DNA of 64,000 nt from Chitinimonas taiwanensis DSM 18899. GTDB lineage: Bacteria; Pseudomonadota; Gammaproteobacteria; Burkholderiales; Chitinimonadaceae. Shown piece by piece: positions 44,779-53,794 of this stretch. A program made the position numbers and the translations under genes. The notes beneath the pieces are model-generated. The model ran no database searches and was not told where the DNA came from. It saw nothing but the letters and a program-made list of their open reading frames with translations. Where the stretch lies: assembly GCF_900119825.1 (NCBI RefSeq), contig NZ_FPKR01000018.1, positions 1-64,000 on the forward strand, in the 5' to 3' direction. Position 1 is the stretch's first letter, and every line of letters starts with the position of its first letter.

Positions 44779-45031
44779 GAGGTGCAAACCGGTCGGTTGA
44801 GCTGGAAAGAGGGGGCGAATTTTACCGGAAAAGCGCGCCCGCTTGGGATTGCCTGGCTGGAAAACTCGCTGTTTCAAAAGCATAGCGTGTTCGCACGCAA
44901 TTGCTGGTCCGGCCTCGCTGGGTGCGCTGCTATCTACGGCTGGTCATTTGCCGCGTCGCTGCGCATGATGCAGCGTGGGACTAGCGGACTTGGTCCGGAC
45001 CAATTTATCTGGTGCAAAGCGTGGAGGCAGC

Positions 45032-47338
45032 ATGCTGGAGAGCAGCAATAAATGGATGAAGCGGCGCGTGCTGATCGTCGATGATGATCTGGCCCTGTCC
45101 GGCACCACCGATTGCCGGGCGATACGCAATCTGCTGACGGAGCTGGCGGGGCGCAATCTGGATGTGCTGGAGGCGGCCAGCTTCGCCGATGCGCATTCGG
45201 CCGTGGTGTCGGATGCGGGCATCCATTGCTTCTTTGTCGACTGGACGCTGGGCAGCAATGATCGCGACTCGCACGCCCAGGCGCTGGCGCTGCTGCGCGA
45301 GATACGCCAGCGCAATATGCACGTGCCGATCTTTCTGATGGCCGAACACGCGCTGGGCCATTCGCTAACTGTGGAGGCGATGGAGCTGGCCAGCGAGTTT
45401 GTCTGGATGCGTGAAGACACCGCGTCCTTCGTGGCCGGGCGCGCCGAGGTGGCGATACGCCAGTATCTGGACGAGCTCTTGCCGCCGTTCACCCAGGCCA
45501 TGATCGATTACGCACGCAATGTGCATGAATATTCATGGGCGGCGCCGGGCCACCAAGGCGGCATCGCCTTCACCAAGACCGCAGTGGGGCGCGAGTTCTT
45601 CGATTTCTTCGGCGAGAACCTGTTCCGGGTCGACTCGGGCATCGAGCGCGGCTCGCTCGGTTCGCTGCTTGAACATAGCGGGCCGATTGGCGAGGCCGAG
45701 GCCTATGCGGCGCGCGTGTTTGGTGCGCACCGCAGCTATTCAGTGCTCAATGGCACTTCGGGCTCGAATCGCGCCATCATGGCAGCGGTGGTCAGCGACG
45801 GCGAGTTCGCGCTATGTGATCGCAACTGCCACAAGTCGATTGAGCAGGGTCTGGTGATGGCCGGCGGCATACCGGTCTTTCTGATGCCGACTCGCAACCG
45901 CTACGGCATCATCGGCCCGCTGCCGCCCAACCAGCTCAGCGCCGCAGCCATCCGCGCCAAGCTCGACCAGCATCCGCTGCGTCATCTGGCCGCCGGCGAT
46001 AGCGCGAGCTATGCGGTGATCACCAACTGTACCTACGACGGCATGTGCATCGACGCGGCGCGTGCGCAGGATCTGCTCGCCCAGAGTGTGGACCGCATTC
46101 ACTTCGATGAGGCGTGGTATGGCTATGCGCGCTTCAATCCCATCTACCGCGACCGCTACGCGATGCGCGGCGACCCGGCCGAGCATCCGGCCGACGGTCC
46201 GACCGTATTCGCCACCCATTCCACCCACAAGCTGCTGGCCGCCTTGTCGCAGGCCTCCTACATCCATATCCGCAACGGTCGCCAGCCCATCGAACATACG
46301 CGCTTCAATGAGTCGTATATGTTGCAGGCGTCCACCTCACCGCTGTACGCGATCATTGCCTCGAACGAGATCGGTGCGGCGATGATGGATGGCCCGCGCG
46401 GCCAGAGTCTGACCCAGGAGGTGATCGAGGAGGCGGTCGACTTTCGCCAGGCGCTGGCGCGCGCCCAGCGCGAGTTTGCCGCCAAAGGCGACTGGTTCTT
46501 CTCGCCCTGGAATGCGCCCGAGGTGTATGAGCCCGAGACGGGCCGCATGGTGGCGTTTGCCGATGCGCCGCGCGAATTACTGGCCAGCGACCCCAATTGC
46601 TGGCTGCTCAAGCCGGGCGAGGTCTGGCACGGCTTCGATCAGCTCGAGGACGATTGGTGTCTGCTCGATCCGATCAAGGCCGGCATCGTCTGCCCGGGCA
46701 TGGGTGAGGATGGCGAGCTGCTTGAGCACGGCATACCGGCTGATGTGCTGACGGCCTTCCTGCACCAGCGCGGCATCATCCCCTCGCGCACCACCGATTT
46801 CATGGTGCTCTGCCTTTTCAGCATGGGGGTGACCAAGGGCAAGTGGGCCACCCTGATCAATGTGCTGCTCGACTTCAAGCGCCAGTACGACCGCAATGCG
46901 CTGCTCTCGGTGGAGCTGCCTGAGCTGGTGCGCGCCCATCCGGGTCGCTATGCCAAGCTGGGCCTGCGCGACCTCGCTGAGCAGATGTTCGCTGCCATGA
47001 AGAGTAATCGCATGGATCAATGGCAGTCGGCTGCCTTCAGCCAGCTGCCCGAGCCGCAGGTTCTGCCGCGCCGGGCGTTTCAGCAACTGATGGCCGGCAA
47101 GGCCGAGCTCTTGCCCCTGCACCAGCTGGCCGGCCGCACCGCCGCAGTCGGGGTGATTCCCTATCCACCCGGCATTCCCATCGTGATGCCCGGCGAGAAC
47201 TTCGGCGCGGATGATGGGCCGTGGCTCAGCTATATGCGCGCCATGCAGGAATGGACCACGCTGTTTCCCGGCTTTGAGAAGGAGCTGGAGGGCTCGGTGC
47301 TCAAGGATGGCGTGTATCACGTTTGGTGCTTGCGCTAG
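45032..47338 (+). CDS. adiA: Acid-type arginine decarboxylase (AdiA-like)
   Basis: A 768-residue PLP-dependent decarboxylase strongly resembling E. coli AdiA along its length. The N-terminal wing (about 10-130) is receiver-like and keeps an acidic pocket (Asp17-19, Asp70). The catalytic domain has WAAPGHQGGIAFTKT, NCHKSIEQGL, HFDEAWYGYARFNP and the Schiff-base Lys in ATHSTHKLLAALSQ; the C-terminus ends in GVYHVWCLR. Decarboxylation consumes a proton and helps acid survival or polyamine synthesis. No antiporter (AdiC) is next to it. Lysine or ornithine decarboxylase cannot be fully excluded. GGAGG precedes the ATG. Confidence 0.85.
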   Translation: MLESSNKWMKRRVLIVDDDLALSGTTDCRAIRNLLTELAGRNLDVLEAASFADAHSAVVSDAGIHCFFVDWTLGSNDRDSHAQALALLREIRQRNMHVPIFLMAEHALGHSLTVEAMELASEFVWMREDTASFVAGRAEVAIRQYLDELLPPFTQAMIDYARNVHEYSWAAPGHQGGIAFTKTAVGREFFDFFGENLFRVDSGIERGSLGSLLEHSGPIGEAEAYAARVFGAHRSYSVLNGTSGSNRAIMAAVVSDGEFALCDRNCHKSIEQGLVMAGGIPVFLMPTRNRYGIIGPLPPNQLSAAAIRAKLDQHPLRHLAAGDSASYAVITNCTYDGMCIDAARAQDLLAQSVDRIHFDEAWYGYARFNPIYRDRYAMRGDPAEHPADGPTVFATHSTHKLLAALSQASYIHIRNGRQPIEHTRFNESYMLQASTSPLYAIIASNEIGAAMMDGPRGQSLTQEVIEEAVDFRQALARAQREFAAKGDWFFSPWNAPEVYEPETGRMVAFADAPRELLASDPNCWLLKPGEVWHGFDQLEDDWCLLDPIKAGIVCPGMGEDGELLEHGIPADVLTAFLHQRGIIPSRTTDFMVLCLFSMGVTKGKWATLINVLLDFKRQYDRNALLSVELPELVRAHPGRYAKLGLRDLAEQMFAAMKSNRMDQWQSAAFSQLPEPQVLPRRAFQQLMAGKAELLPLHQLAGRTAAVGVIPYPPGIPIVMPGENFGADDGPWLSYMRAMQEWTTLFPGFEKELEGSVLKDGVYHVWCLR

Positions 47339-47350
47339 CAGGACCTTGCG

Positions 47351-47390
47351 GCGATGAAAAAAGCCACCCCAGGGTGGCTTTTTTCATCGC
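47351..47390. terminator. Bidirectional terminator between adiA and gltX
   Basis: A perfect 18-bp inverted repeat (47351-47368 with 47373-47390) with four-base loop CCAG and A6/T6 tracts, serving both convergent genes. Confidence 0.95.
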
Positions 47391-47400
47391 TAGTGCGGGC

Positions 47401-48795
47401 TCAGGCCTCGATATGGTCCAGGCGCTTGAGCACTTCTTCCTTGCCGAGCAGATGCAGCACCAGATCCACCGATGGTGTCTGGGTGGTGCCGCACAATGCG
47501 GCGCGCAGCGGCATGCCCACCAGCGGCATCTTCACGCCCTCGCTGGCCACGAAGGCCTTGATGGCGGCGGACAGGGCCGGGGCGTCCCAGGCTGTGTCGG
47601 CCAGCACGGTCTTGAAGCGTGCCAGGCGTGCGCGCGCTTCTTCGCCCAGGTGCTGGGCAGCCAGTTCGGCCGGTGCGGCATCGTGGCGGAAGAAATAGCT
47701 GGCTTGCGCGGCCAGATCGACCAGATTGGTGACGCGCTCCTTGAGCAGGGCGATTACGTCCACCAAGGCGGGGCCTTGCTGGGTATCGCAGCCGAGCTTG
47801 CTCAGGAAGGGCTCGGTCAGTGCGGCCAGGCGCGCATTGTCGGCCGCCTTCATATGCTGCTGATTGATCCACAGCATCTTCTCGCGGTCGAAACGCGAGG
47901 GGCTGGGGCTGACATTCTTCAGGTCGAACCATTCGACAAACTGCTCGAGCGTGAAGAACTCATCGTCGCCATGCCCCCAGCCGAGGCGAGCCAGGTAGTT
48001 AAGCAGAGCTTCAGGCAGGATACCTTGCTGGCTGTAATCGACCACGCTGACCGCATCGCGGCGCTTGCTCATCTTCTGACCATCGGCATTCAGAATCATC
48101 GGCAGGTGGCCGTACACGGGCAGCGGCGCACCCAGGGCGGCCAGGATATTGATCTGGCGCGGGGTGTTGTTCACATGGTCGTCGCCACGGATCACATGGG
48201 TGATGCCCATGTCCCAGTCGTCCACCACCACGCAGAAGTTATAGGTGGGCGTGCCATCCGGGCGGGCGATGATCAGGTCATCCAGCTCGCTATTGGCAAT
48301 CTCGATGCGGCCCTTGACCGCATCATCCCAGGCCACCACGCCGTCGACCGGGTTGCGGAAGCGCACCACCGGCTGCACGCCCTCGGGCACGGCCGGCAGG
48401 GTCTTGCCGCGCTCGGGGCGCCAACGGCGGTCGTAGCGCGGCTTCTCACCACGTGCTTCGGCGTCCGCGCGCATTTGGTCGAGCTCTTCCTTGCTGGTGT
48501 AGCAGTAGTAGGCGCTGCCTTGGGCGAGCATTTCCTGCAGCACGACCTTGTAACGGTCCATGCGCTGCATCTGATAGAACGGACCTTCGTCATGCGCAAG
48601 GCCTACCCACTGCATGCCATCCAGGATCGCCTGCACCGATTCGGGCGTGGAGCGCTCCAGATCGGTGTCTTCGATGCGCAGCACGAACACGCCCTGATTC
48701 TTGCGGGCATAGGCCCAGCTGAACAGCGCGGTACGGACGCCGCCGATATGCAGCAGGCCAGTAGGGGAGGGAGCGAAGCGGGTGCGAACGGTCAT
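47401..48795 (-). CDS. gltX: Glutamyl-tRNA synthetase
   Basis: A 464-residue class I aminoacyl-tRNA synthetase. HIGH-type motif at residues 9-16 (PTGLLHIGG), [11 protein letters not shown] loop in the second half of the catalytic domain and an alpha-helical anticodon-binding domain. Length matches bacterial GltX. The ATG at 48795 ([13 protein letters not shown]) is chosen over the in-frame start at 48843, which adds residues absent from the family. It charges tRNA-Glu; only one copy is seen in the window. Confidence 0.96.
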   Translation of the reverse strand: MTVRTRFAPSPTGLLHIGGVRTALFSWAYARKNQGVFVLRIEDTDLERSTPESVQAILDGMQWVGLAHDEGPFYQMQRMDRYKVVLQEMLAQGSAYYCYTSKEELDQMRADAEARGEKPRYDRRWRPERGKTLPAVPEGVQPVVRFRNPVDGVVAWDDAVKGRIEIANSELDDLIIARPDGTPTYNFCVVVDDWDMGITHVIRGDDHVNNTPRQINILAALGAPLPVYGHLPMILNADGQKMSKRRDAVSVVDYSQQGILPEALLNYLARLGWGHGDDEFFTLEQFVEWFDLKNVSPSPSRFDREKMLWINQQHMKAADNARLAALTEPFLSKLGCDTQQGPALVDVIALLKERVTNLVDLAAQASYFFRHDAAPAELAAQHLGEEARARLARFKTVLADTAWDAPALSAAIKAFVASEGVKMPLVGMPLRAALCGTTQTPSVDLVLHLLGKEEVLKRLDHIEA

Positions 48796-48861
48796 GATGG
48801 GCCGGGTCAGGAATGCGAAAGCATGCATTTTACCCGGCCGCACCGTTTCGCGGCGATTTGC

Positions 48862-49602
48862 CTAGCGCAGCGAGAAGCGCAGGCGCCGTTCCGCCTCGGG
48901 GGCGCCGGCACCGACCTGGCTCAGAAAGGGGGCGAGCGCGCTGGCGGCGCCGGGCGCCGCCTGCAGCGCCACTTCGGCCTGCAGGCCCTGGGCAGCCTGC
49001 CAGTTGCCATTGCCGTTCAGCTGTAGCTGGCCGCTCAGGGTGCTCAGCTGCAACTGCCAGCCGCTACCCGCTGGTAGTGCGTTCAAACGGTAATCGCCGA
49101 GCGGGCGCACGGCGGGTGCCAGGCTGGAGCCGGCACCCAGCCAGTCCAGGCTCAGTTGGCCTTCTGGTTTGCCGCCGCGCAAATGAATTTCCTGGCCGCT
49201 CAGGCGTAGCTGGCCGCTCAGACCGTAGTTGCGGGTTTTCTCGCTGAGCTTGAACAATGGCGCGGCAGCCAAAGCCAGGTCGAACTGGCGCAGGCTGATC
49301 TCGCCCAAGCCCAGGCTGAGCGCCGCTTGTCCGGCATCCAGGCGAATATCGTAGCCCAGGCGCGCTTGCAGCAGGTCCTTCGGCCGCCACTGCCAGCTCA
49401 GCTGCTCGGCCAGCGCCTCACCATCCAGTACCGGCTGGGCCGAGCCCTGCCAGATGCTGCCCTGTGCGCCCGCCAGGCTGAACTTGCCCGCGCTTTGCGC
49501 ACTGATCACGCTGCCCACCATGCTGGCCGGCAGGCGGATCAGGGCGAACACGATAATTAGCAGCACCAGTGCCAGCCACCACGGCCAAGACAGGCGCTTC
49601 AT
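48862..49602 (-). CDS. gspN: Type II secretion protein GspN
   Basis: A 246-residue GspN: one N-terminal transmembrane helix (WWLALVLLIIVFALI) and a beta-rich periplasmic domain with the SAQSAGKFSLAGAQGSIWQGSA start typical of the family. The ATG at 49602 overlaps the gspM stop (ATGA). GspN is a variable subunit of the type II secretion machine and is absent from many species. Its presence with L and M supports a complete secreton elsewhere. Confidence 0.88.
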   Translation of the reverse strand: MKRLSWPWWLALVLLIIVFALIRLPASMVGSVISAQSAGKFSLAGAQGSIWQGSAQPVLDGEALAEQLSWQWRPKDLLQARLGYDIRLDAGQAALSLGLGEISLRQFDLALAAAPLFKLSEKTRNYGLSGQLRLSGQEIHLRGGKPEGQLSLDWLGAGSSLAPAVRPLGDYRLNALPAGSGWQLQLSTLSGQLQLNGNGNWQAAQGLQAEVALQAAPGAASALAPFLSQVGAGAPEAERRLRFSLR

Positions 49603-50060
49603 CGTTGCCACTCCACAGTTGCATCCACCATGCCGCTGGCCTCGCTGCCGCGCACCTGCAGCTGCTTCAGCGACCAGCCCTGTGCCTGTGCATCGGCCAG
49701 CAGCTTGGTCAATGCGGGCCAGGCCATGCCTTGCGCCTGCAGGCTGGCCTGCTTGTCGCTCTGCTGCTTCAGCGCACTGGCTGGCAGGCCGGTGCTGGCC
49801 ATCAGGGAGGCCATATCGGGCTTGCTGGCGGCCTGGGTCTTGCCCGTGGCCTGGGCCAGATCGCGCTGGAAACGTGCCATATCGGCGCGCAGGGCGGGCA
49901 GGCTTTTCTCCAGGCGGGTGCGGCTGGTGGCCACCGGCTCGATCAGCAATGCATAGATAAGCGCGATGGCCAGCACGGCACCGCCCAGCAACAGGATCAG
50001 TTTTTCGCGGCTATTGCGCTGTTGCCAATAGTCGAGCAAGGGGGCGAGGGTAGCGTTCAT
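49599..50060 (-). CDS. gspM: Type II secretion protein GspM
   Basis: A 153-residue bitopic inner-membrane protein: short cytoplasmic tail with YWQQRNSREK, transmembrane helix about 20-40 and a ferredoxin-like periplasmic domain ending TVEWQR. It pairs with GspL in the inner-membrane platform. It starts six bases after the gspL stop. Confidence 0.9.
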   Translation of the reverse strand: MNATLAPLLDYWQQRNSREKLILLLGGAVLAIALIYALLIEPVATSRTRLEKSLPALRADMARFQRDLAQATGKTQAASKPDMASLMASTGLPASALKQQSDKQASLQAQGMAWPALTKLLADAQAQGWSLKQLQVRGSEASGMVDATVEWQR

Positions 50061-50066
50061 ATCGGT

Positions 50067-51233
50067 TTACTGCGGGGTCAGGGTCAGGCGCACGCGGTCG
50101 GGTGCGCTGGTGCTGGTCTCAACCTTGCCCAGGCTCTGCAGGCTCTGGATCAGGCCGGCAATCTGCTCGGGTGTGGCACGGTATTCGGCGCTGATGCGCC
50201 CATCCAGATAGTCGAAGGCCAGCAGCTTGATCTCGCCGCTGGTGCCAAAGCGCGGCGCCAGCTCCAGCAGCTTGGCAATCGCGGCATCGCTGACTGCTGC
50301 TTGCTGTTGCTGGCCGCCCTTGAGTTTGGATTGCAGCTGCAGTTGGGCGTCCACCAGCGGCTCGCCAGGGAAAGCGGCGCTGAAGGCGCTATTCATGGCC
50401 TGCTTGAGCGCGCGCTCTTCGCTCTGCCACGACCACCATTGGCCGAACCAGCCGAGTGCCGCCAGTGCCAAAGCGCTGCCAGCCAGCCAGGCGGCAGGCT
50501 TCAAGCGGCTCCAGTCGATATCCATCTGCGGCCCGCTGGCGAACTCGCCCTGCAGCAGATCGATGGCGTCAGCATGCACGGCAGCTGCGAGTGGATCGTG
50601 ATTCAGCAATAGGGTGTCGCTGCCCAGTGCGGCCTGCCAGGCGGCGAGGTCGAGCTGCTCAGCTGCTTCGGGGCAGATGGCCAACGACAGTGGCGCCTCC
50701 CCCGTTACGCTGGCTAGCAGCAAGGACGGCGGTGTGGCGGGGCTGCTGGCATCGAACCACTGTGCGGTATCGCCGAGGCGGCGCGCCCAGCCATTGCCGC
50801 ACCACAACAGCGTGCCGCCATCGGCGGCCACCAGCGCATCGGCGGCCCAGCAGGCGCGCGGGCGCTTGCCGACCTGGCTCAGCGTATTCAGGGTTTCGGC
50901 CAGCATCTCGCGCTGCACGGCGGCAACGCGGCATTGATCTTTGATCAGCTTATAGGCGAGGTGCTGCTCGCTCGGCTCCCCCAGCAGAACCTGATCGAGC
51001 GCGAAGGGCAACAGCTTGCGCGCCTGCTTGCCAGCGCCGGCCGGCAGGACAACCGCGGCGCGCAGCACGCGGGCAGGGGGCAGAAACAGCTCGATCCGTT
51101 CGGCCTGCGGCAGGTTGGCCAGCTCGCTGCGACCAGCGCGCAGATGCGGACCATCCAGCAGGCGCCAGTTCACCTCGGTGTTGGGCGTGGCGGGCAGGGC
51201 GGATTCGGCAAGAAAGAGACGCAGCGTAGTCAC
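50067..51233 (-). CDS. gspL: Type II secretion protein GspL
   Basis: A 388-residue platform protein. The actin-like cytoplasmic domain (about 1-235, with LPPARVLRAAVVLPAG and RKLLPFALDQVLLGEPSEQHLAY) would bind GspE; a transmembrane helix (about 245-265) and a ferredoxin-like periplasmic domain follow. The most likely start is the GTG at 51233 (VTTLRLFLAES); longer in-frame starts up to 51362 add residues unlike the family. It heads an L-M-N gene set, with gspC-K absent from the window. Confidence 0.88.
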   Translation of the reverse strand: MTTLRLFLAESALPATPNTEVNWRLLDGPHLRAGRSELANLPQAERIELFLPPARVLRAAVVLPAGAGKQARKLLPFALDQVLLGEPSEQHLAYKLIKDQCRVAAVQREMLAETLNTLSQVGKRPRACWAADALVAADGGTLLWCGNGWARRLGDTAQWFDASSPATPPSLLLASVTGEAPLSLAICPEAAEQLDLAAWQAALGSDTLLLNHDPLAAAVHADAIDLLQGEFASGPQMDIDWSRLKPAAWLAGSALALAALGWFGQWWSWQSEERALKQAMNSAFSAAFPGEPLVDAQLQLQSKLKGGQQQQAAVSDAAIAKLLELAPRFGTSGEIKLLAFDYLDGRISAEYRATPEQIAGLIQSLQSLGKVETSTSAPDRVRLTLTPQ

Positions 51234-51378
51234 GGCAATGGGGCTGACACGGTGAGGTTGAAGGGCGGCCGGGTTTTCAGGCGCGCCAGTATGACACAGC
51301 GAGATCATCGCTCGCCAAGCCTGGTGCGCCTTGCCGACCTGCCCGGGGCATGCCGGAAACAAAAGCTGCCGGAGGGGT

Positions 51379-51408
51379 TTGTTTTTTTGCCGGTGCCTCG
51401 CCTATAAT
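51379..51408 (+). promoter_or_regulatory. Sigma-70 promoter for tRNA-Leu (and tig)
   Basis: TTGTTT (51379-51384), an 18-base spacer and a perfect TATAAT (51403-51408). It lies 78 bases upstream of tRNA-Leu and is followed by tig with no clear terminator in between. Confidence 0.75.
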
Positions 51409-51485
51409 CGCCGACTCTCTGCATGCGGCATGGTTCGTGATTCACTTTCAAGTGCAACGAATCCAGTGTCTGTGGCGGGAACAGA

Positions 51486-51570
51486 GCGAGCGTGGCGGAA
51501 TTGGTAGACGCACTGGATTTAGGTTCCAGCGCCGCAAGGTGTAAGAGTTCGAGTCTCTTCGCTCGCACCA
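51486..51570 (+). tRNA. tRNA-Leu (UAG)
   Basis: An 85-base class II tRNA with encoded CCA. Acceptor GCGAGCG/CGCTCGC, anticodon loop TTTAGGT giving TAG, variable arm and T arm with GTTCGAGTC are all visible. Confidence 0.95.
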
Positions 51571-51643
51571 GGTTTTCGCTGTCGCCGGCAGGTGCCGGCG
51601 GTTTGACTAGTGATAGATAGTCGCAATACAGGATCGAACAAAG

Positions 51644-52951
51644 ATGCAAGCACAACTGGAAACCCTGAGCCAACTCGAGCGTCGTCTCGATATCGCCATT
51701 CCGGCCGCGGACATTGAAACCGCCGTCGACGCCCGCCTCAAGCGCGTGGCGCGTACCGCCAAGATCCAGGGCTTCCGTCCGGGCAAGGCGCCGATGAAGA
51801 TGGTGGCGGCCAATTACGGTCTGCAAGTGCGTGAAGAAGTGCTGGGCGAGCAGGTGCAAACCGCTTTCGCCAAGGCTGTGCAGGAACAGAAGCTGCGTGT
51901 GGCCGGTTATCCGCGTTTCGAAGGCAAGCCGGCTGAGGGTGAGTCCTTCTCCTTCTCCGCCACTTTTGAGGTCTACCCGGAAATCGTGCTGGGCGACCTG
52001 TCTGGCAAGGAAATCGAGCGTCCGGTGCTGGCCGTGACCGACGCTGAAGTCGAGAAGACCATCGAAATCCTGCGCAAGCAGCGCACCAAGTTCGAGCGTG
52101 TTGAGCGCGCTGCCGAGAAGGGCGATCGCGTGATCGTCGACTTCAAAGGCACTATCGATGGCGTCGCCTTCCAGGGCGGTTCCAGCGACAACTACGCCTT
52201 CCAGGCTGGCGAAGGCCAGATGCTGCCCGAGTTCGACAATGCCGTGCTGGGCATGAAGGAAGGCGAGAGCAAGACTTTCGATCTGGCCTTCCCTGAGGAT
52301 TACCAAGGCAAGGACGTGGCCGGCAAGACCGCCCAGTTCGCCGTGACCGTGAAGAATGTGGCAGCTGCCAAGCTGCCGGAAGTCGATGCTGATTTTGCCA
52401 AGGCCATGGGCATCGAAGACGGCGATGTGAGCAAGCTGCAAGCCGAAATTCGCAAGAATGTCGAGCGTGAAGTCAAGCGTCGCCTGACCGCCCGTGCCAA
52501 GGAAGCCGTGATGTCGGCTCTGCTGGACGTGACCCCGATCGAAGTGCCGAAGGCACTGGTCGGCGCCGAGATTGGCCGTCTGGTTGAGCAGGCGCGCGAA
52601 GAAATGAAGCAGCGTGGTTTCGACCCGCAAAACATGCCGCTGCCGCCGGAACTGTTCGAAGAGCAGGCCAAGCGCCGCGTAAGCCTGGGTTTGATCCTGG
52701 CTGAAGTCGTACGCGCCAATGGCCTGGAAGCCAAGCCGGAACAGGTCAAGGCCATCGTGACCGAGTTCGCCGAGAGCTACGAGCATCCGGAAGAAGTGGT
52801 CAAATGGTACTATGCCAGCCGTGATCGTCTGGAAGGCCCGGAGTCGCTGGCGCTGGAAGACAATGTGGTTGAGTTCGTATTTGCCAAGGCCAAGACCGTT
52901 GAGAAGCAACTGGCATTCGACGAGTTGATGGGTCAGCAGCAAGCTGCGTAA
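51644..52951 (+). CDS. tig: Trigger factor
   Basis: A 435-residue ribosome-associated chaperone and prolyl isomerase. N-terminal ribosome-binding domain with the FRPGKAPMKMV signature (GFRPGKAP), FKBP-type PPIase domain (about 150-245; DRVIVDFKGTIDG, FPEDYQGKDVAGK) and helical C-terminal arms. It precedes clpP and clpX, the usual bacterial order. Length matches the family. Confidence 0.97.
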   Translation: MQAQLETLSQLERRLDIAIPAADIETAVDARLKRVARTAKIQGFRPGKAPMKMVAANYGLQVREEVLGEQVQTAFAKAVQEQKLRVAGYPRFEGKPAEGESFSFSATFEVYPEIVLGDLSGKEIERPVLAVTDAEVEKTIEILRKQRTKFERVERAAEKGDRVIVDFKGTIDGVAFQGGSSDNYAFQAGEGQMLPEFDNAVLGMKEGESKTFDLAFPEDYQGKDVAGKTAQFAVTVKNVAAAKLPEVDADFAKAMGIEDGDVSKLQAEIRKNVEREVKRRLTARAKEAVMSALLDVTPIEVPKALVGAEIGRLVEQAREEMKQRGFDPQNMPLPPELFEEQAKRRVSLGLILAEVVRANGLEAKPEQVKAIVTEFAESYEHPEEVVKWYYASRDRLEGPESLALEDNVVEFVFAKAKTVEKQLAFDELMGQQQAA

Positions 52952-52966
52952 AACCTGCTCGCAGTA

Positions 52967-52993
52967 TTGAAAACGGGCTCGGCCGCCTCACCT
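52967..52993 (+). promoter_or_regulatory. Possible sigma-32 promoter of clpP
   Basis: TTGAAA (52967-52972), 13-base spacer and CCTCACCT (52986-52993), compared with TTGAAA-N13-CCCCATNT. Position is about 70 bases before clpP. The -10 match is incomplete and the site overlaps a hairpin that may terminate tig transcription. Confidence 0.45.
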
Positions 52994-53020
52994 TAGGGTA
53001 CAGGTTGGCCGGGCCCGTTT
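52971..53020 (+). terminator. Possible tig terminator hairpin
   Basis: AAACGGGCTCGGCC (52971-52984) pairs with GGCCGGGCCCGTTT (53007-53020) with one mismatch and a long loop. The trailing T tract is short. Confidence 0.45.
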
Positions 53021-53063
53021 GCTTCCCGGTCACTTCATCCTTTACGCACATCGACAGGACATC

Positions 53064-53711
53064 ATGAGCACCTGGAACCAAGCCGATTGGAACAAGACGC
53101 ATATCGAACCGCAAGGCCTGGGCTATGTGCCCATGGTGATCGAACAAAGCGGTCGCGGTGAGCGTGCCTACGATATCTATTCCCGCCTGCTCAAGGAGCG
53201 GGTGATCTTCCTGGTTGGCCCGGTCAATGATGCGACCGCCAATCTGGTGGTGGCACAGATGCTGTTCCTGGAGTCGGAAAATCCCGACAAGGATATCTTC
53301 CTCTACATCAACAGCCCGGGCGGTTCGATCTCGGCCGGTATGTCGATCTACGACACCATGCAGTTCATCAAGCCCGATGTGTCCACGCTGTGTGTGGGCA
53401 TGGCGGCCAGCATGGGTGCCTTCCTGCTGCAGGCCGGCACCAAGGGCAAGCGCTTTGCGCTGCCGAACTCGACGGTGATGATTCACCAGCCGCTGGGTGG
53501 TTTCCAGGGCCAGGCCACCGATATTGAGATTCATGCCAAGTACATCCTCAGCCTGCGCGAGCGGCTGAACAAGCTGATGAGTGAGCACACCGGTCGTTCG
53601 CTGGAAGAAATCACCCGCGATAGCGACCGTGACAACTTCATGACCGCCCAGGAAGCCGCCGACTATGGTCTGGTGGACAAGGTGATCACGTCGCGCGGCG
53701 TGCTGGCGTAA
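53064..53711 (+). CDS. clpP: ATP-dependent Clp protease proteolytic subunit
   Basis: A 215-residue ClpP with the full triad: Ser in [11 protein letters not shown], His in [12 protein letters not shown] and Asp in [11 protein letters not shown]. Other landmarks are [14 protein letters not shown] and [11 protein letters not shown]. The ATG at 53064 (SD AGGAC) excludes a hydrophobic upstream in-frame extension. It forms a 14-mer that degrades substrates delivered by ClpX, encoded 83 bases downstream. Confidence 0.97.
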   Translation: MSTWNQADWNKTHIEPQGLGYVPMVIEQSGRGERAYDIYSRLLKERVIFLVGPVNDATANLVVAQMLFLESENPDKDIFLYINSPGGSISAGMSIYDTMQFIKPDVSTLCVGMAASMGAFLLQAGTKGKRFALPNSTVMIHQPLGGFQGQATDIEIHAKYILSLRERLNKLMSEHTGRSLEEITRDSDRDNFMTAQEAADYGLVDKVITSRGVLA

Positions 53712-53794
53712 GCCTTCCGGGCCGGCCCCTGTGCCGGCCTGCAAGTTTCTGATCGCGGCTGCTTCGGCGGCTGCCTAGCAATGGCGAGGTTGCC

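Noticed and set aside
40798-45051. A 1417-codon open frame on the plus strand opposite purL
   Set aside because: It mirrors purL codon for codon in a high-GC genome and has no recognisable domains, so it is a composition artefact.
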